Both the position numbers and the translations under genes were made by a program. Positions 24,594-32,135 of a stretch of DNA of 37,194 nt are shown in pieces (position 1 is the stretch's first letter; every line of letters starts with the position of its first letter). This DNA comes from Pseudomonadota bacterium. Lineage in GTDB: Bacteria > Pseudomonadota > Alphaproteobacteria > Rhizobiales > Xanthobacteraceae. The stretch lies in assembly GCA_023404675.1 (NCBI GenBank), contig JAEYAW010000012.1, positions 1 to 37,194 on the forward strand, written 5' to 3'. The notes beneath the pieces are model-generated. The model had not been told where the DNA came from. It saw only the letters and a program-made list of their open reading frames with translations, and did no database searches.

Positions 24594-25610
24594 ATGAGCG
24601 ATACAATGAAGGCGATCCGGCAGCACGCGTTCGGCGGTCCCGAGGTGCTGGTCTATGAGGATGCCCCGAAGCCTGAGGTGAAGCCAGGCGAAGTGCTGGT
24701 CCGGGTTCACGCCGTCGGCCTCAATCCACCCGACTGGTATCTGCGTGAGGGCTATAAGATGCTTCCGCCCGAATGGCAGCCGCGGGTGTCGTTCCCGCTC
24801 ATCCTCGGGACCGACATCTCCGGCGTCGTCGAGGCCGTGGCCGGCGATGTCGAAGGTTTCTCCGTGGGTGACGAGGTCTATTCGATGGTCCGATTTCCCT
24901 CGGGCCTCGCTGGCGACAGCAGGGCTTACGCCGAGTATGTCAGCGTGCCGGCTTCCGAAGTCGCGATCAAGCCGGCCGGGATCGACCATGCGCACGCCGC
25001 GGGGGCGCCAATGTCGCTGCTCACCGCGTGGCAGTTTCTGGTCGATCTGGGGCACGACGTGCCCAACCCGTTACAACCGTATCCGCATGTGCCGGTACCG
25101 TTGGAAGGCAAGACCGTTCTCGTCAATGGAGCGGCTGGCGGCGTCGGACATTTCGCGGTGCAGATCGCCAAGCTGAAAGGCGCCCATGTCATCGCCGTGG
25201 CGTCGGGCAAGCACGAGGCGCTTCTGCGCGATCTCGGCGCCGACGCGTTCATCGACTACACCAAGACGCCTCCCGAGGACGTGGCGCATGACGTCGATCT
25301 TGTGGTCGACGCCGTGGGCGGACCCGGCACCGGACGGTTTTTGCGCACGCTGAAGCCGGGCGGCGCACTGTTTCCTGTCTTTCCTCTTGGGTTCACCGGC
25401 GCGGAGGATGCGAAAAAGCTGGGCGTCACGGTCTCGGCGACTCAGGTCCGGTCGAGTGGCGCGCAGCTGGCGGAGATTGGAAGCTTGCTTGCTGCAGGCA
25501 CGATCCGGGTCGTCCTCGACAGCACCTATGCCCTTGCCGACGCGCGGCTTGCGCACGAGCGAGCTGCCAAGGGGCACATTCAAGGCAAGATCGTCCTGGC
25601 GGTAAAATGA
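24594..25610 (+). CDS. NADP-dependent quinone oxidoreductase (MDR, zinc-independent type)
   Basis: The 338-residue medium-chain dehydrogenase/reductase begins with IRQHAFGGPEVLVYEDAPKP and VHAVGLNPPDWYLREGYK. The nucleotide-binding motif is VLVNGAAGGVGHFAVQIAK, typical of quinone reductases, and zinc ligands are not evident. It ends HIQGKIVLAVK. It would reduce quinones or enones with NADPH. ATG codons at 24591 and 24594 share the AAAGGAG site (24581-24587); the second has the better spacing. It is divergent from the LysR gene. Confidence 0.88.
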   Translation: MSDTMKAIRQHAFGGPEVLVYEDAPKPEVKPGEVLVRVHAVGLNPPDWYLREGYKMLPPEWQPRVSFPLILGTDISGVVEAVAGDVEGFSVGDEVYSMVRFPSGLAGDSRAYAEYVSVPASEVAIKPAGIDHAHAAGAPMSLLTAWQFLVDLGHDVPNPLQPYPHVPVPLEGKTVLVNGAAGGVGHFAVQIAKLKGAHVIAVASGKHEALLRDLGADAFIDYTKTPPEDVAHDVDLVVDAVGGPGTGRFLRTLKPGGALFPVFPLGFTGAEDAKKLGVTVSATQVRSSGAQLAEIGSLLAAGTIRVVLDSTYALADARLAHERAAKGHIQGKIVLAVK

Positions 25611-25800
25611 CGTCAATCCCAAAGCCGCGCCTTGGGACGGCGCCTGGTTCGAGATGGTCGGCGCTTTGATGAGCGAAGCGGCAAGGCCGTCCGGGCTGCC
25701 GGCGGGGCTGAGTGTGTCGTTTGTCGAGCCCATTCGGACGGCGGCTCGCCGTCGGAGGTGTAGTTTACGGCATCCGCTCCGACGTCATCGATCCGGCTGC

Positions 25801-25821
25801 TTGAACGTAAACATCGTTCAA
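25801..25821. repeat. 7-bp perfect inverted repeat
   Basis: TTGAACG (25801-25807) and CGTTCAA (25815-25821) flank a 7-nt centre. It is followed by A rather than T on the plus strand, so it is not a terminator for the oxidoreductase; it may be an operator. The stretch 25611-25800 holds no recognised gene. Confidence 0.35.
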
Positions 25822-25839
25822 AAAATCTCGGTTTGCTCT

Positions 25840-25868
25840 CTTGAACTGAGTTTTTGGTTCTCCCAAAT
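25840..25868 (+). promoter_or_regulatory. Possible heat-shock (RpoH-type) promoter
   Basis: CTTGAAC (25840-25846) is a good RpoH -35. A weak CCCAAAT (25862-25868) stands in the -10 place. It precedes a ROSE-like leader and a small heat-shock gene. Confidence 0.35.
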
Positions 25869-25877
25869 CCTTCTGCG

Positions 25878-25959
25878 TCGGGGCTTCGGCCCGACCAATA
25901 GGCGTCGCAGAGACGCTGTGACGCTGCTTGTAATCCATGTTGCTTTACGGAGGATATGG
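25878..25959 (+). promoter_or_regulatory. ROSE-type RNA thermometer candidate
   Basis: The leader before the hsp20 start has hairpins TCGGG/CCCGA (25878-25894) and GCGTC/GACGC (25902-25916). A last element follows in which CCAT (25935-25938) can pair with ATGG at the start codon, and TTGCT (25940-25944) faces the ribosome site GGAGG (25949-25953). The T(T/C)GCT anti-SD element next to a GGAGG inside the last hairpin is the hallmark of rhizobial ROSE elements, which block translation of small heat-shock genes until temperature rises. Confidence 0.55.
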
Positions 25960-26448
25960 CTATGAGAAGCTTCGATTATAGGCCCTTTACCGCTCGACGG
26001 TGGGCTTCGATCGCCTTCTCGACATGCTCGATACCAGCGTGCGCTCAGACTGGCCGCCTTACAACATCGAGAAGAAGAGCGACAACGACTACCGCATCAC
26101 CATGGCGATCGCCGGCTTCAGCCCGGATGAGGTGGAGCTCACCCAGGACGGTCCTGGCTCATCGTGACGGGACAGAAAAGGCCGAGCCAGGAGAATAGGC
26201 AGATTCTTCACCAAGGGTTGGCGATCGGCGATTTCAAACAGGCGTTCAAGCTTGCCGACCACGTCAAGGTCGCCAATGCTACGTTGGAGAATGGCCTGCT
26301 GTCGGTCGATCTGGTGCGGGAGATTCCCGAGGAGTTGAAGCCTCGCCGGATCGCCATCGGTTCGACGCGCAACGCCCCATCGGCGGGAGACAACGGCAAG
26401 ACGAAGCAGATCAGCCAAAATACGGAGCCGCAGCGCAAAGCTGCCTGA
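25956..26448 (+). pseudogene. Small heat-shock protein Hsp20/IbpA, frameshifted
   Basis: Three frames carry one Hsp20 protein. MAMRSFDYRP leads; after a shift near 25985 the text is LYRSTVGFDRLLDMLDTSVR, YNIEKKSDNDYRITMAIAGF, SPDEVELTQDG. After a second shift near 26150-26160 come LIVTGQK, FKQAFKLADHVKVANATLEN and GLLSVDLVREIPEEL (alpha-crystallin core end). Two frameshifts disrupt the alpha-crystallin domain, so no normal chaperone can be made unless the shifts are sequencing errors. The leader still carries a ROSE-like structure. Confidence 0.85.
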
Positions 26449-26523
26449 GCCCGTCGACCAAACCTAAACCCTGCGATTTGCCTCCCGATCTATCCGGGTG
26501 TCACGAATTGCGGAGAAACGGAG

Positions 26524-26994
26524 ATGACTGAATATAGCAGCTTTTCAAACATTGATCGCCATAAAGCACGCCGCAGCGCTGGACATCCGATATTCCAGCA
26601 GCCTGATGACGTTATAAATGATCCGGAGATGAGCCGTGCTGAGAAGCGGGCCCTGTTAGCCTCCTGGGCGTCTGACGCCCGCGCAGTTCCGGGCTCTCCA
26701 TCGCTGCGTCAGCTAGAGGATGGCTCTATTGTCGAGGTGGACGAGATTCTGCGCGCTTTGAAGGCGCTGGACACATTCGACAGCCTCACGCTTTCGACGA
26801 ACCCATCCTTTGGGCTGGGGCATATGCCGCCGGAGCGGCGGCGCCGCTCCGCGCTGAGAAAATGGTCTCGCATCGTATCCCGCCGCCGGCGCGATGACGA
26901 CGACGATCCGCCGCCTTGTCCCGCTCTGGCCACCATACCGCCAAGAATCGGCGGGGGTGGAGCTTTTGTTCATCCCGAACCTGCGCTGGCATGA
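26524..26994 (+). CDS. Hypothetical protein next to hsp20
   Basis: The 156-residue protein has GGAGA just upstream of its ATG. A recognisable stretch is PEMSRAEKRALLASWASDAR followed by VEVDEILRALKALD. The C-terminal part is rich in Arg and Asp and may be disordered. No domain of known function is recognised. It follows the hsp20 pseudogene by 75 nt in the same direction, a neighbourhood that suggests a stress-related operon. Confidence 0.6.
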   Translation: MTEYSSFSNIDRHKARRSAGHPIFQQPDDVINDPEMSRAEKRALLASWASDARAVPGSPSLRQLEDGSIVEVDEILRALKALDTFDSLTLSTNPSFGLGHMPPERRRRSALRKWSRIVSRRRRDDDDDPPPCPALATIPPRIGGGGAFVHPEPALA

Positions 26995-27104
26995 GCCAGC
27001 GCAGTGGCGATTTTGACCAACCTACCGGCCGCTTAAGGCACGTGCCGCATCCGTCGGTGTCTTGGCGATCCAACGCTGGCGATCGTCGCTGACTTGTCTG
27101 GGAA

Positions 27105-27290
27105 GGCCCCGCCTCACGGCGGGACCTTCTACGTGGCGTCTCAGTCGCGGTTCGGACGAGAGCAGATGACCGAATGGCTGTCCGGCATTCCACCTCGAAT
27201 CAACGTAGCCCTTCTCGGGCGGCGGGCATCGCGACCCCGATGGGTGCGTACTTGATCGGAGGCGATCGCGCCGTAAGGCCGCCGAAAAGG
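27105..27290 (-). pseudogene. Relic of a second DUF736 gene with its coding body deleted
   Basis: Bases 27105-27180 repeat the end of the DUF736 gene at 28387-28450: the hairpin GGCCCCGCC-TCAC-GGCGGG and the last codons (SRPNRD stop). Bases 27227-27275 then resemble the leader upstream of the intact gene (CATCGCGACC, CGATGG, CGGAGGCGATCG; compare 28774-28808). Nearly all of the ~300-nt coding region between these parts is missing. The rest of 26995-27551 has no recognised gene. Confidence 0.6.
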
Positions 27291-27551
27291 GGCATCGGCT
27301 TGACCTCGGCTTAAATGGTCTCGCGAGAGGATCGTCACCGGACCCGGCGGAGACCGCCTGCGGGCTCCGTGAGCGAAGCGAATAGAGCCGTCCGCCGCAG
27401 GCGGCTCGCCAAAATCTTGATCGCCCAAGCCAAGCGCAAAGGCGAATGCCTCCAGGGTCTGACCTGCATGATCGACATTCCAGCAAGGATCCGAGACTAG
27501 AGGAGATCGCCGGCTTCGATCGATCAAGGGAGAAGTTTCATAAAGACCGAG

Positions 27552-28013
27552 ATGATGCTGGCCGCGGGAATGCTGCTGGTTGCGGCGACGACGCTCGCCT
27601 CGGATCCACCCTTTCAGGCCAGTCCAACACAACGGCCGTTGCCAGCTTCCTGTCCGGACAGCCTTGCGGCGACGTTCTCGATTTGCGGCGAAGCGCGGCG
27701 CGTGAACTGCGTCGTCGACGGCGACACCTTCTGGCATCTGCGGGTCAAGATCCGCATAGCGGATATCGATGTTCCCGAACTGAGTCCGCCGCACTGCGAG
27801 ACAGAGCGGATGAAGGGAGAGGCGGCCAGGCGCAGACTCCTCGATTTACTCAATGCCGGTGCGTTCTCTCTCGTCGCCGCAGACCGGGACGAAGACCGTT
27901 TCGGCCGCAAGCTGCGCGTGGTAAGGCGGGCCGGCCACTCCCTTGGCGCGACATTGATCGCCGAAGGGCTCGCTCGCCCTTGGGGCGGCCCGCGTCGAAA
28001 CTGGTGTGACTGA
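27552..28013 (+). CDS. Thermonuclease-family (staphylococcal nuclease-like) secreted protein
   Basis: The 153-residue protein has an N-terminal signal-like stretch (MMLAAGMLLVAATTLASDPP). The SNase core follows: NCVVDGDTFWHLRVKIRIAD, IDVPELSPPHCETERMKGEA, DEDRFGRKLRVVRRAGHSLG, then the typical LIAEGLARPWGG end. SNases are Ca2+-dependent nucleases; a periplasmic location is expected. Four Cys residues may form disulfides. Catalytic Arg/Asp positions appear present (DVPE, DRFGR). Confidence 0.85.
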   Translation: MMLAAGMLLVAATTLASDPPFQASPTQRPLPASCPDSLAATFSICGEARRVNCVVDGDTFWHLRVKIRIADIDVPELSPPHCETERMKGEAARRRLLDLLNAGAFSLVAADRDEDRFGRKLRVVRRAGHSLGATLIAEGLARPWGGPRRNWCD

Positions 28014-28097
28014 CTGATCAGGCTGATGAATCGGTCAGCGCAGATTGATTCATGAAAGGCGTTGGACGCCGCTTCTAAAGGAAGCGAGACTTACGTC

Positions 28098-28361
28098 ATG
28101 GCCAACGAGGTTCCTGAACAGCTCCATCTGCATCGCGTCGAGCCGGCCCGAAACATGCGGCGCTTCTACGCGCTCGCGCTTCAACCGACGCTGTTCGGCG
28201 GCGCGTCGGTCATCCGGAACTGGGGGCGCATCGGAACCAACGGCCAGTCGATGATGGAGACCTTCGACCAGCCCGAGGAAGCCTCCGTCGCTCTAGGCCG
28301 GCTTGAGCGTGCAAAAAGGCGGCGTGGCTATCGCGATGTTGGCGCTGCAGAACGCAACTAG
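28098..28361 (+). CDS. WGR-domain protein
   Basis: This 87-residue protein consists of one WGR domain: HLHRVEPARNMRRFYALALQ, then NWGRIGTNGQSMMETFDQPE, and a final helix VALGRLERAKRRRGY. WGR domains bind nucleic acids and occur in PARPs, MolR and many short plasmid proteins. The ATG at 28098 begins MANEVPEQ; an upstream start is less likely. It converges on the DUF736 gene with a strong hairpin between. Confidence 0.85.
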   Translation: MANEVPEQLHLHRVEPARNMRRFYALALQPTLFGGASVIRNWGRIGTNGQSMMETFDQPEEASVALGRLERAKRRRGYRDVGAAERN

Positions 28362-28386
28362 CGGCTGCCAGGCGCGACATGGCGAA

Positions 28387-28408
28387 GGCCCCGCCTCACG
28401 GCGGGGCC
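28387..28408. terminator. Bidirectional terminator-like hairpin
   Basis: A perfect 9-bp stem GGCCCCGCC/GGCGGGGCC with loop TCAC lies between the convergent WGR and DUF736 genes. A one-mismatch copy is at 27105-27126. Confidence 0.5.
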
Positions 28409-28423
28409 CGCTCGTCGCCCGGG

Positions 28424-28738
28424 TCAGTCGCGGTTCGGCCGAGACCAGATCAGCTGCAGGCCTTCCTCGCCTTCGACCTCGACCAGGGTCGCGTAGATCG
28501 GGGCGGGGAAGCTCGGATCGTCGAGCTTGACCGAGAGGTAGTCGCGGTCCGTTTGGTCGGAGTGCTTCTGCCAAGCGGCGCCGAGCTCGGCATTCGCTGC
28601 GGCGAAGATGCGGAAGTGCGGGCCCTTGTCGGAGGGGTTTTCGACGCGGACCAGCCGAGCTTTGACGTTCAAGGTCAGGGTGCGGATGGTGCCCGTGAAG
28701 CCGCTGCCGTTCGAGGTGAAGGTGCCGATGTTAGCCAT
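28424..28738 (-). CDS. DUF736 family protein
   Basis: The 104-residue protein starts at 28738 (MANIGTFTSNGSGFTGTIRT, with AAGGGA upstream). It has the DUF736 pattern: LTLNVKARLVRVENPSDKGP, HFRIFAAANAELGAAWQK, LSVKLDDPSFPAPIYATLVE, ending SRPNRD. The family is common on alphaproteobacterial plasmids and conjugative elements; its role is unknown. A deleted relic copy lies at 27105-27290. Confidence 0.88.
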   Translation of the reverse strand: MANIGTFTSNGSGFTGTIRTLTLNVKARLVRVENPSDKGPHFRIFAAANAELGAAWQKHSDQTDRDYLSVKLDDPSFPAPIYATLVEVEGEEGLQLIWSRPNRD

Positions 28739-29418
28739 TGTCTCGTTCCCTTGTTTCAGGGCCGCGCCCATCGCGACCCGATGGCGGTCGTGAGGCCGGA
28801 GGCGATCGACCCGCACCCGAAGGGCTGCAACGCAGTGGAAGGCGGCCGGAGACGGCTTTTTTGTCTCGCGATGCAAAGCCGAAGGCGGCGGAAAAAAGTC
28901 GTCGCAGGACGTTGCGGGGACAAGATCGAGAGGACGCTTGCGTGCTCGTCCTTCGGTCAGACCAGGCCAATCGGGCTCGTGTTGGGGGTGGCTTTCGCAA
29001 ACACCTCGGGAATGATGACAGGCTCACATATCGACACCGTTATCGCATTCGACGGCAACATCACGGTGCACTTGCCCCTTCAGGCCGGCGTCGATCGCGC
29101 CGACCGCAACCGTCTCCGGCAAGGGATCCGCGACCACCCGCCTTCGCGCGAATATCGTGGCACCGCGGCCGCCCGGCGCGCGAGGTCCGGTTCGCACGAT
29201 TTCTCGGCCGTCCCACTCGACAATCCAGACTCCACACCCACAACACCTGACATGCTGGCCGGATGGCGAAGGCTGGCTCCTGCGTGTCGCTCTGACCCGC
29301 CACCTCTACACTTAATCGACGACGGGTCCGCCGAGAGGCGGGGCCTTCACCCGAGGGACGTAAGCGCTTCCTTCCGGATGCGGCGACACTCGGTGGCAGC
29401 GCCGACACAAAAAGGGGC
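28739..29418. other. 680-nt region with no recognised gene
   Basis: Upstream of the DUF736 gene no frame on either strand resembles a known protein. The part next to the gene (28740-28840) is a GC-rich leader also found in the relic at 27227-27275. Confidence 0.4.
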
Positions 29419-29577
29419 CTAAGCCACCTCCGCCTCGCGCTGCCGATGGTCGGCTTCGGTGAGCGCCTGAACAAGACGCAGCTGCGTTTCGCGGTGCTCC
29501 CTGCGCGTCAGGATGCAGTGCGCAAGCTCAGCGCGGAGTTCTGCGATTTCGGCGTAGATGTCACGAATGTCTTCCAT
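29419..29577 (-). CDS. Small coiled-coil protein
   Basis: The 52-residue protein starts at 29577 with a perfect AGGAGGT ribosome site 5-6 nt upstream. The text MEDIRDIYAEIAELRAELAH, CILTRREHRETQLRLVQALT is almost wholly helical with heptad-like Leu/Ile spacing. The function is unknown. The strong ribosome site supports real translation. Confidence 0.6.
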   Translation of the reverse strand: MEDIRDIYAEIAELRAELAHCILTRREHRETQLRLVQALTEADHRQREAEVA

Positions 29578-29896
29578 ATGAACCTCCTTCGTCTCGATGA
29601 CGGAGGCACGCACCAGGTGTTGGAGGGACGGGTCAGGGATCGCGAGGCGACCGGCAGAGCCGGCGCGTGGGGGTGCCGAGTTTCTGACGGCGCCCAACGG
29701 GCGGCGGCGGAAAATTGGGGGCAACCGCGCGTCCTTGACGCGGCCCGACTGCCGGTATGATCGGCCATCAATGAGAGAGAGATGGCCGTGGCTCGACGTT
29801 ATGGCTGGCCCATCCTTTCTTGCTTCTGCAGCGCGCTGCGGGATCGGCTCTGCCGATAGTCGAGGCGCCGCGTTGCTCGGCGCCAGCGCAACCGGC
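29578..29896. other. Intergenic region with a third RHE_PE00001-like repeat and several hairpins
   Basis: Bases 29642-29676 repeat part of copies A and B (GAGGCGACCGGCAGAG is exact, then a short gap, then GCGTGGGGG). Near the right end are ATCGGC/GCCGAT (29843-29857), GGCGCC/GGCGCC (29864-29884) and CCGGCTC/GAGCCGG (29892-29908), the last overlapping the end of the next gene. No gene is recognised. Confidence 0.5.
29642..29676 (+). repeat. Direct repeat copy C, partial and degenerate
   Basis: It shares 16 consecutive bases (GAGGCGACCGGCAGAG) with copy A, then a deletion of about 6 nt, then GCGTGGGGG; the matching frame reads REATGRAGAWG. It is in the same orientation as copies A and B. Confidence 0.6.
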
Positions 29897-30082
29897 TCAG
29901 TGAGCCGGGCCGCGCTCGTAGGGGTCGAATTCGTGGATCAGTTCGAGATCGTCGGCGTCTTCGAGCTCCTCGGAGGGGAGGGCGCCATAGGCATCGCCGG
30001 ATTTGAAGAGCGTCACCGGGACCATGAGGGTGCGGGCAAGCTGGAACGCGTGATTCTGGGCAAGGGAAAGATCGTGCGACAT
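29897..30082 (-). CDS. Small conserved hypothetical protein
   Basis: The 61-residue acidic protein reads MSHDLSLAQNHAFQLARTLM, VPVTLFKSGDAYGALPSEEL, then an Asp/Glu-rich end with HEFDPYERGPAH. It has no signal peptide or membrane segment. The compositional pattern and GGAG upstream support coding. No function is known. A hairpin at 29892-29908 covers its stop. Confidence 0.6.
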   Translation of the reverse strand: MSHDLSLAQNHAFQLARTLMVPVTLFKSGDAYGALPSEELEDADDLELIHEFDPYERGPAH

Positions 30083-30473
30083 CTCGAAGGCTCCATCCGG
30101 AGCGGGCCAATTCCCGCTCGATGGCTCCTCGATGGACCGCCTTCGGTCGCGATCACCGCGAAGGCGCAGCCGCAGCGGCGGCAGCTTGCTAGCCGACCCC
30201 TTGTGGGTTGATCGTGGAAGATCCGGAGGAGGGCCCAGGACGCCATCGCTGAAGAGCGGGATTGGTTCGCGGCGGGCGAGACGACCTGTGTGCTACGTCC
30301 TTTTCCCTCGCCGGAAGCTGCTGGGAACGCCGCGGCTTCCCGCAATGGGCCGCCGTCCATACTCCGCAGCAATCACCGATCCAAATCGTCCCCGGCCAGC
30401 AGGCGGGCTGCCGATCCCAACCGGGCCGCGCGCGGCCAACGCGTTTCAGCCGGCGCTTTCGCGCCTTCGCACT
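30083..30473. other. 391-nt region with no firm gene
   Basis: One minus-strand frame contains LRIFHDQPTRGRLASCRRCG and FAVIATEGGPS, which has a Cys-x2-Cys pair, but it runs into the 61-residue gene in another frame and has no clear start. It is left as unassigned. Confidence 0.35.
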
Positions 30474-31559
30474 TTAGAGCAGCGCGAGTTGCCCCTCAAA
30501 GATTCCGACCGCGTCTTCGAGCGAGGAGACCGTGACGCCGACGAGCCGGATGCCCTTCTCGACCGGAAACAATGGATCGAGCAACGCCCGCGACAGCTCG
30601 TCGACTTGCGCCGCGGTCTGAAACGGTTGCGAGACGGTACGGCTTCGCGTTATCCGCTGGAAGTCGGCGTACTTCACCTTCAGCGTCACCGTGCGCGCCC
30701 GCAGTTGCTTCGCTTCGCAGAGACGCCAAACCTTCGCGACAAGAGCGCTGATTTCAGAATACACGCTCTCACTGTCGAACAGGTCGGTCTCAAAAGTGTC
30801 TTCCGCGCCGATCGACTTGCGCGGCCGATCGGGCTCGACAGGCCGATTGTCGATTCCACGGGCAATTCGATAGTACCAGCCTCCCGCTTTTCCGAAGTGT
30901 TGCTGCAGGAAGGCGAGCGGTTTCGCCTTGAGATCAGCGCCGGTGAGAATGCCAAGCCGCTCCATCTTCTCCGCCGTCGCAGGCCCAACGCCGTGGAATC
31001 TCTTCACCGGGAGCGCCTCGACGAAAGATGGGCCTTTGCTGGGTGTGATGACGGCCTGGCCGTTCGGCTTGTTGAGGTCGCTCGCCATCTTCGCAAGGAA
31101 TTTGCAATATGAAATGCCGGCGGAGGCATTGAGGCCCGTGACCTCCTTGATGCGCGCGCGGATGATGGTCGCGATCTCGCTCGCGATCTCAATGCCGTGC
31201 TTGTTCTCCGACACGTCCAGATAGGCTTCGTCGAGTGAGAGCGGCTCGATCAGATCGGTATGTTCGGCGAAGATCTCGCGGATCTGTGCCGACACCGCGC
31301 GGTACACATCGAATCTTGGTGGCACGAAGATGAGGTCGGGACAACGGCGCTTGGCCGTGATCGACGCCATCGCCGAGCGAACACCGAAAGCACGCGCTTC
31401 GTAGCTCGCTGCCGCGACGACGCCACGCGCCTCCGACCCGCCGACGGCAACGGGTCGTCCGCGCAAGTGTGGATCGTCACGCTGTTCGACCGACGCATAA
31501 AAGGCATCCATGTCCACATGGATGATCTTGCGCGGGATGATGTCCGACTCCGTTGCCAC
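30474..31559 (-). CDS. dinB: DNA polymerase IV (Y-family translesion polymerase)
   Basis: The 361-residue DinB begins with IIHVDMDAFYASVEQRDDP (metal-binding Asp residues in palm motif I). SLDEAYLDVSENKHG carries the catalytic Asp-Glu, followed by the thumb and little-finger parts (LPVKRFHGVGPATAEKMERL, ARTVTLKVKYADF). It copies past damaged bases with low fidelity. It lies 12 nt after the read-through end of the broken SRAP gene on the same strand, so both are probably controlled by the LexA box at 32088. Confidence 0.93.
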   Translation of the reverse strand: MATESDIIPRKIIHVDMDAFYASVEQRDDPHLRGRPVAVGGSEARGVVAAASYEARAFGVRSAMASITAKRRCPDLIFVPPRFDVYRAVSAQIREIFAEHTDLIEPLSLDEAYLDVSENKHGIEIASEIATIIRARIKEVTGLNASAGISYCKFLAKMASDLNKPNGQAVITPSKGPSFVEALPVKRFHGVGPATAEKMERLGILTGADLKAKPLAFLQQHFGKAGGWYYRIARGIDNRPVEPDRPRKSIGAEDTFETDLFDSESVYSEISALVAKVWRLCEAKQLRARTVTLKVKYADFQRITRSRTVSQPFQTAAQVDELSRALLDPLFPVEKGIRLVGVTVSSLEDAVGIFEGQLALL

Positions 31560-31571
31560 GGCACAACGTCG

Positions 31572-32078
31572 TCAAAGCGCGAGCATGGATTGGTCGCGGG
31601 CGTGGTGAAAACGAGAGACACGAAAGCTTCCGGCCGGCAGGGGACACAAGATGTCCGTCTCGGGTCGCATAGCATCGAGCCAGCCCATGCGCTCATTTCG
31701 ACGTAGCACCGCCATCTAGCGGTCTTGATAGGGCGCGATATCGCCGTTCGATTCGATGGTGATGATCGCATAGGCCTCGGGCCAGTCGCGCGTCGCCGGC
31801 CGCCAAATTCCGGCAAAATAAAACCAGTCGCCATTCGCAAGCCTGAAGCTGTAGTCCTTACCGTTGCTACGATGGCGAAACTCGGTTGCCGGGACGAGGC
31901 AGCGATGATTGGGAAAGGTTCGTCCCTCGCCGTGTACGACGGTGCAGGGGCGTGCGCCGGTCTCGCCCGGCTTCAGGCCCCACGGCAGTTCGACCATCTC
32001 GACCTCGTCGCCGGAGCGTCGAACGATGACGCGGCGTTCGTCGAGTGGTGCATCAGAATTGAAGGCCTTCACGGTCAT
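31572..32078 (-). pseudogene. SRAP-family (YedK-like) gene with an in-frame TAG and no Cys2
   Basis: The frame from the ATG at 32078 reads VEMVELPWGLKPGETGARPC, FPNHRCLVPATEFRHRSNGK, DYSFRLANGDWFYFAGIWRP, APYQDR and then TAG (31716). The same frame continues with MAVLRRNERMGWLDAMRPET, LCPLPAGSF, where the family normally has a Gln at the stop; so CAG probably became TAG. The catalytic Cys2 of SRAP/HMCES proteins is absent at this start, typical of a short variant or of an N-terminal loss. It precedes dinB. Confidence 0.75.
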
Positions 32079-32087
32079 GGCATTTTA

Positions 32088-32102
32088 GAACATAATAGGA
32101 AC
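32088..32102. promoter_or_regulatory. LexA (SOS) box, alphaproteobacterial type
   Basis: GAAC-ATAATAG-GAAC matches the alphaproteobacterial LexA site GAAC-N7-GAAC (GTTC-N7-GTTC on the other strand). It sits 10 nt before the minus-strand SRAP-dinB unit and 34 nt before the plus-strand SRAP gene, so LexA can repress both. Confidence 0.8.
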
Positions 32103-32135
32103 GCCACTCCAGTGCAAGCCAGGAAAGGGGGAGCG

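Noticed and set aside
25801..25830. TTGAACG hairpin as a terminator of the oxidoreductase gene
   Set aside because: It is followed by A residues, not T, on the coding strand and lies 190 nt after the stop.
30013..30372. Minus-strand frame with a Cys-x2-Cys pair (SCRRCGCAF) as a zinc-ribbon gene
   Set aside because: It has no clear start or ribosome site, overlaps the better supported 61-residue gene in another frame, and shows only one Cys pair.
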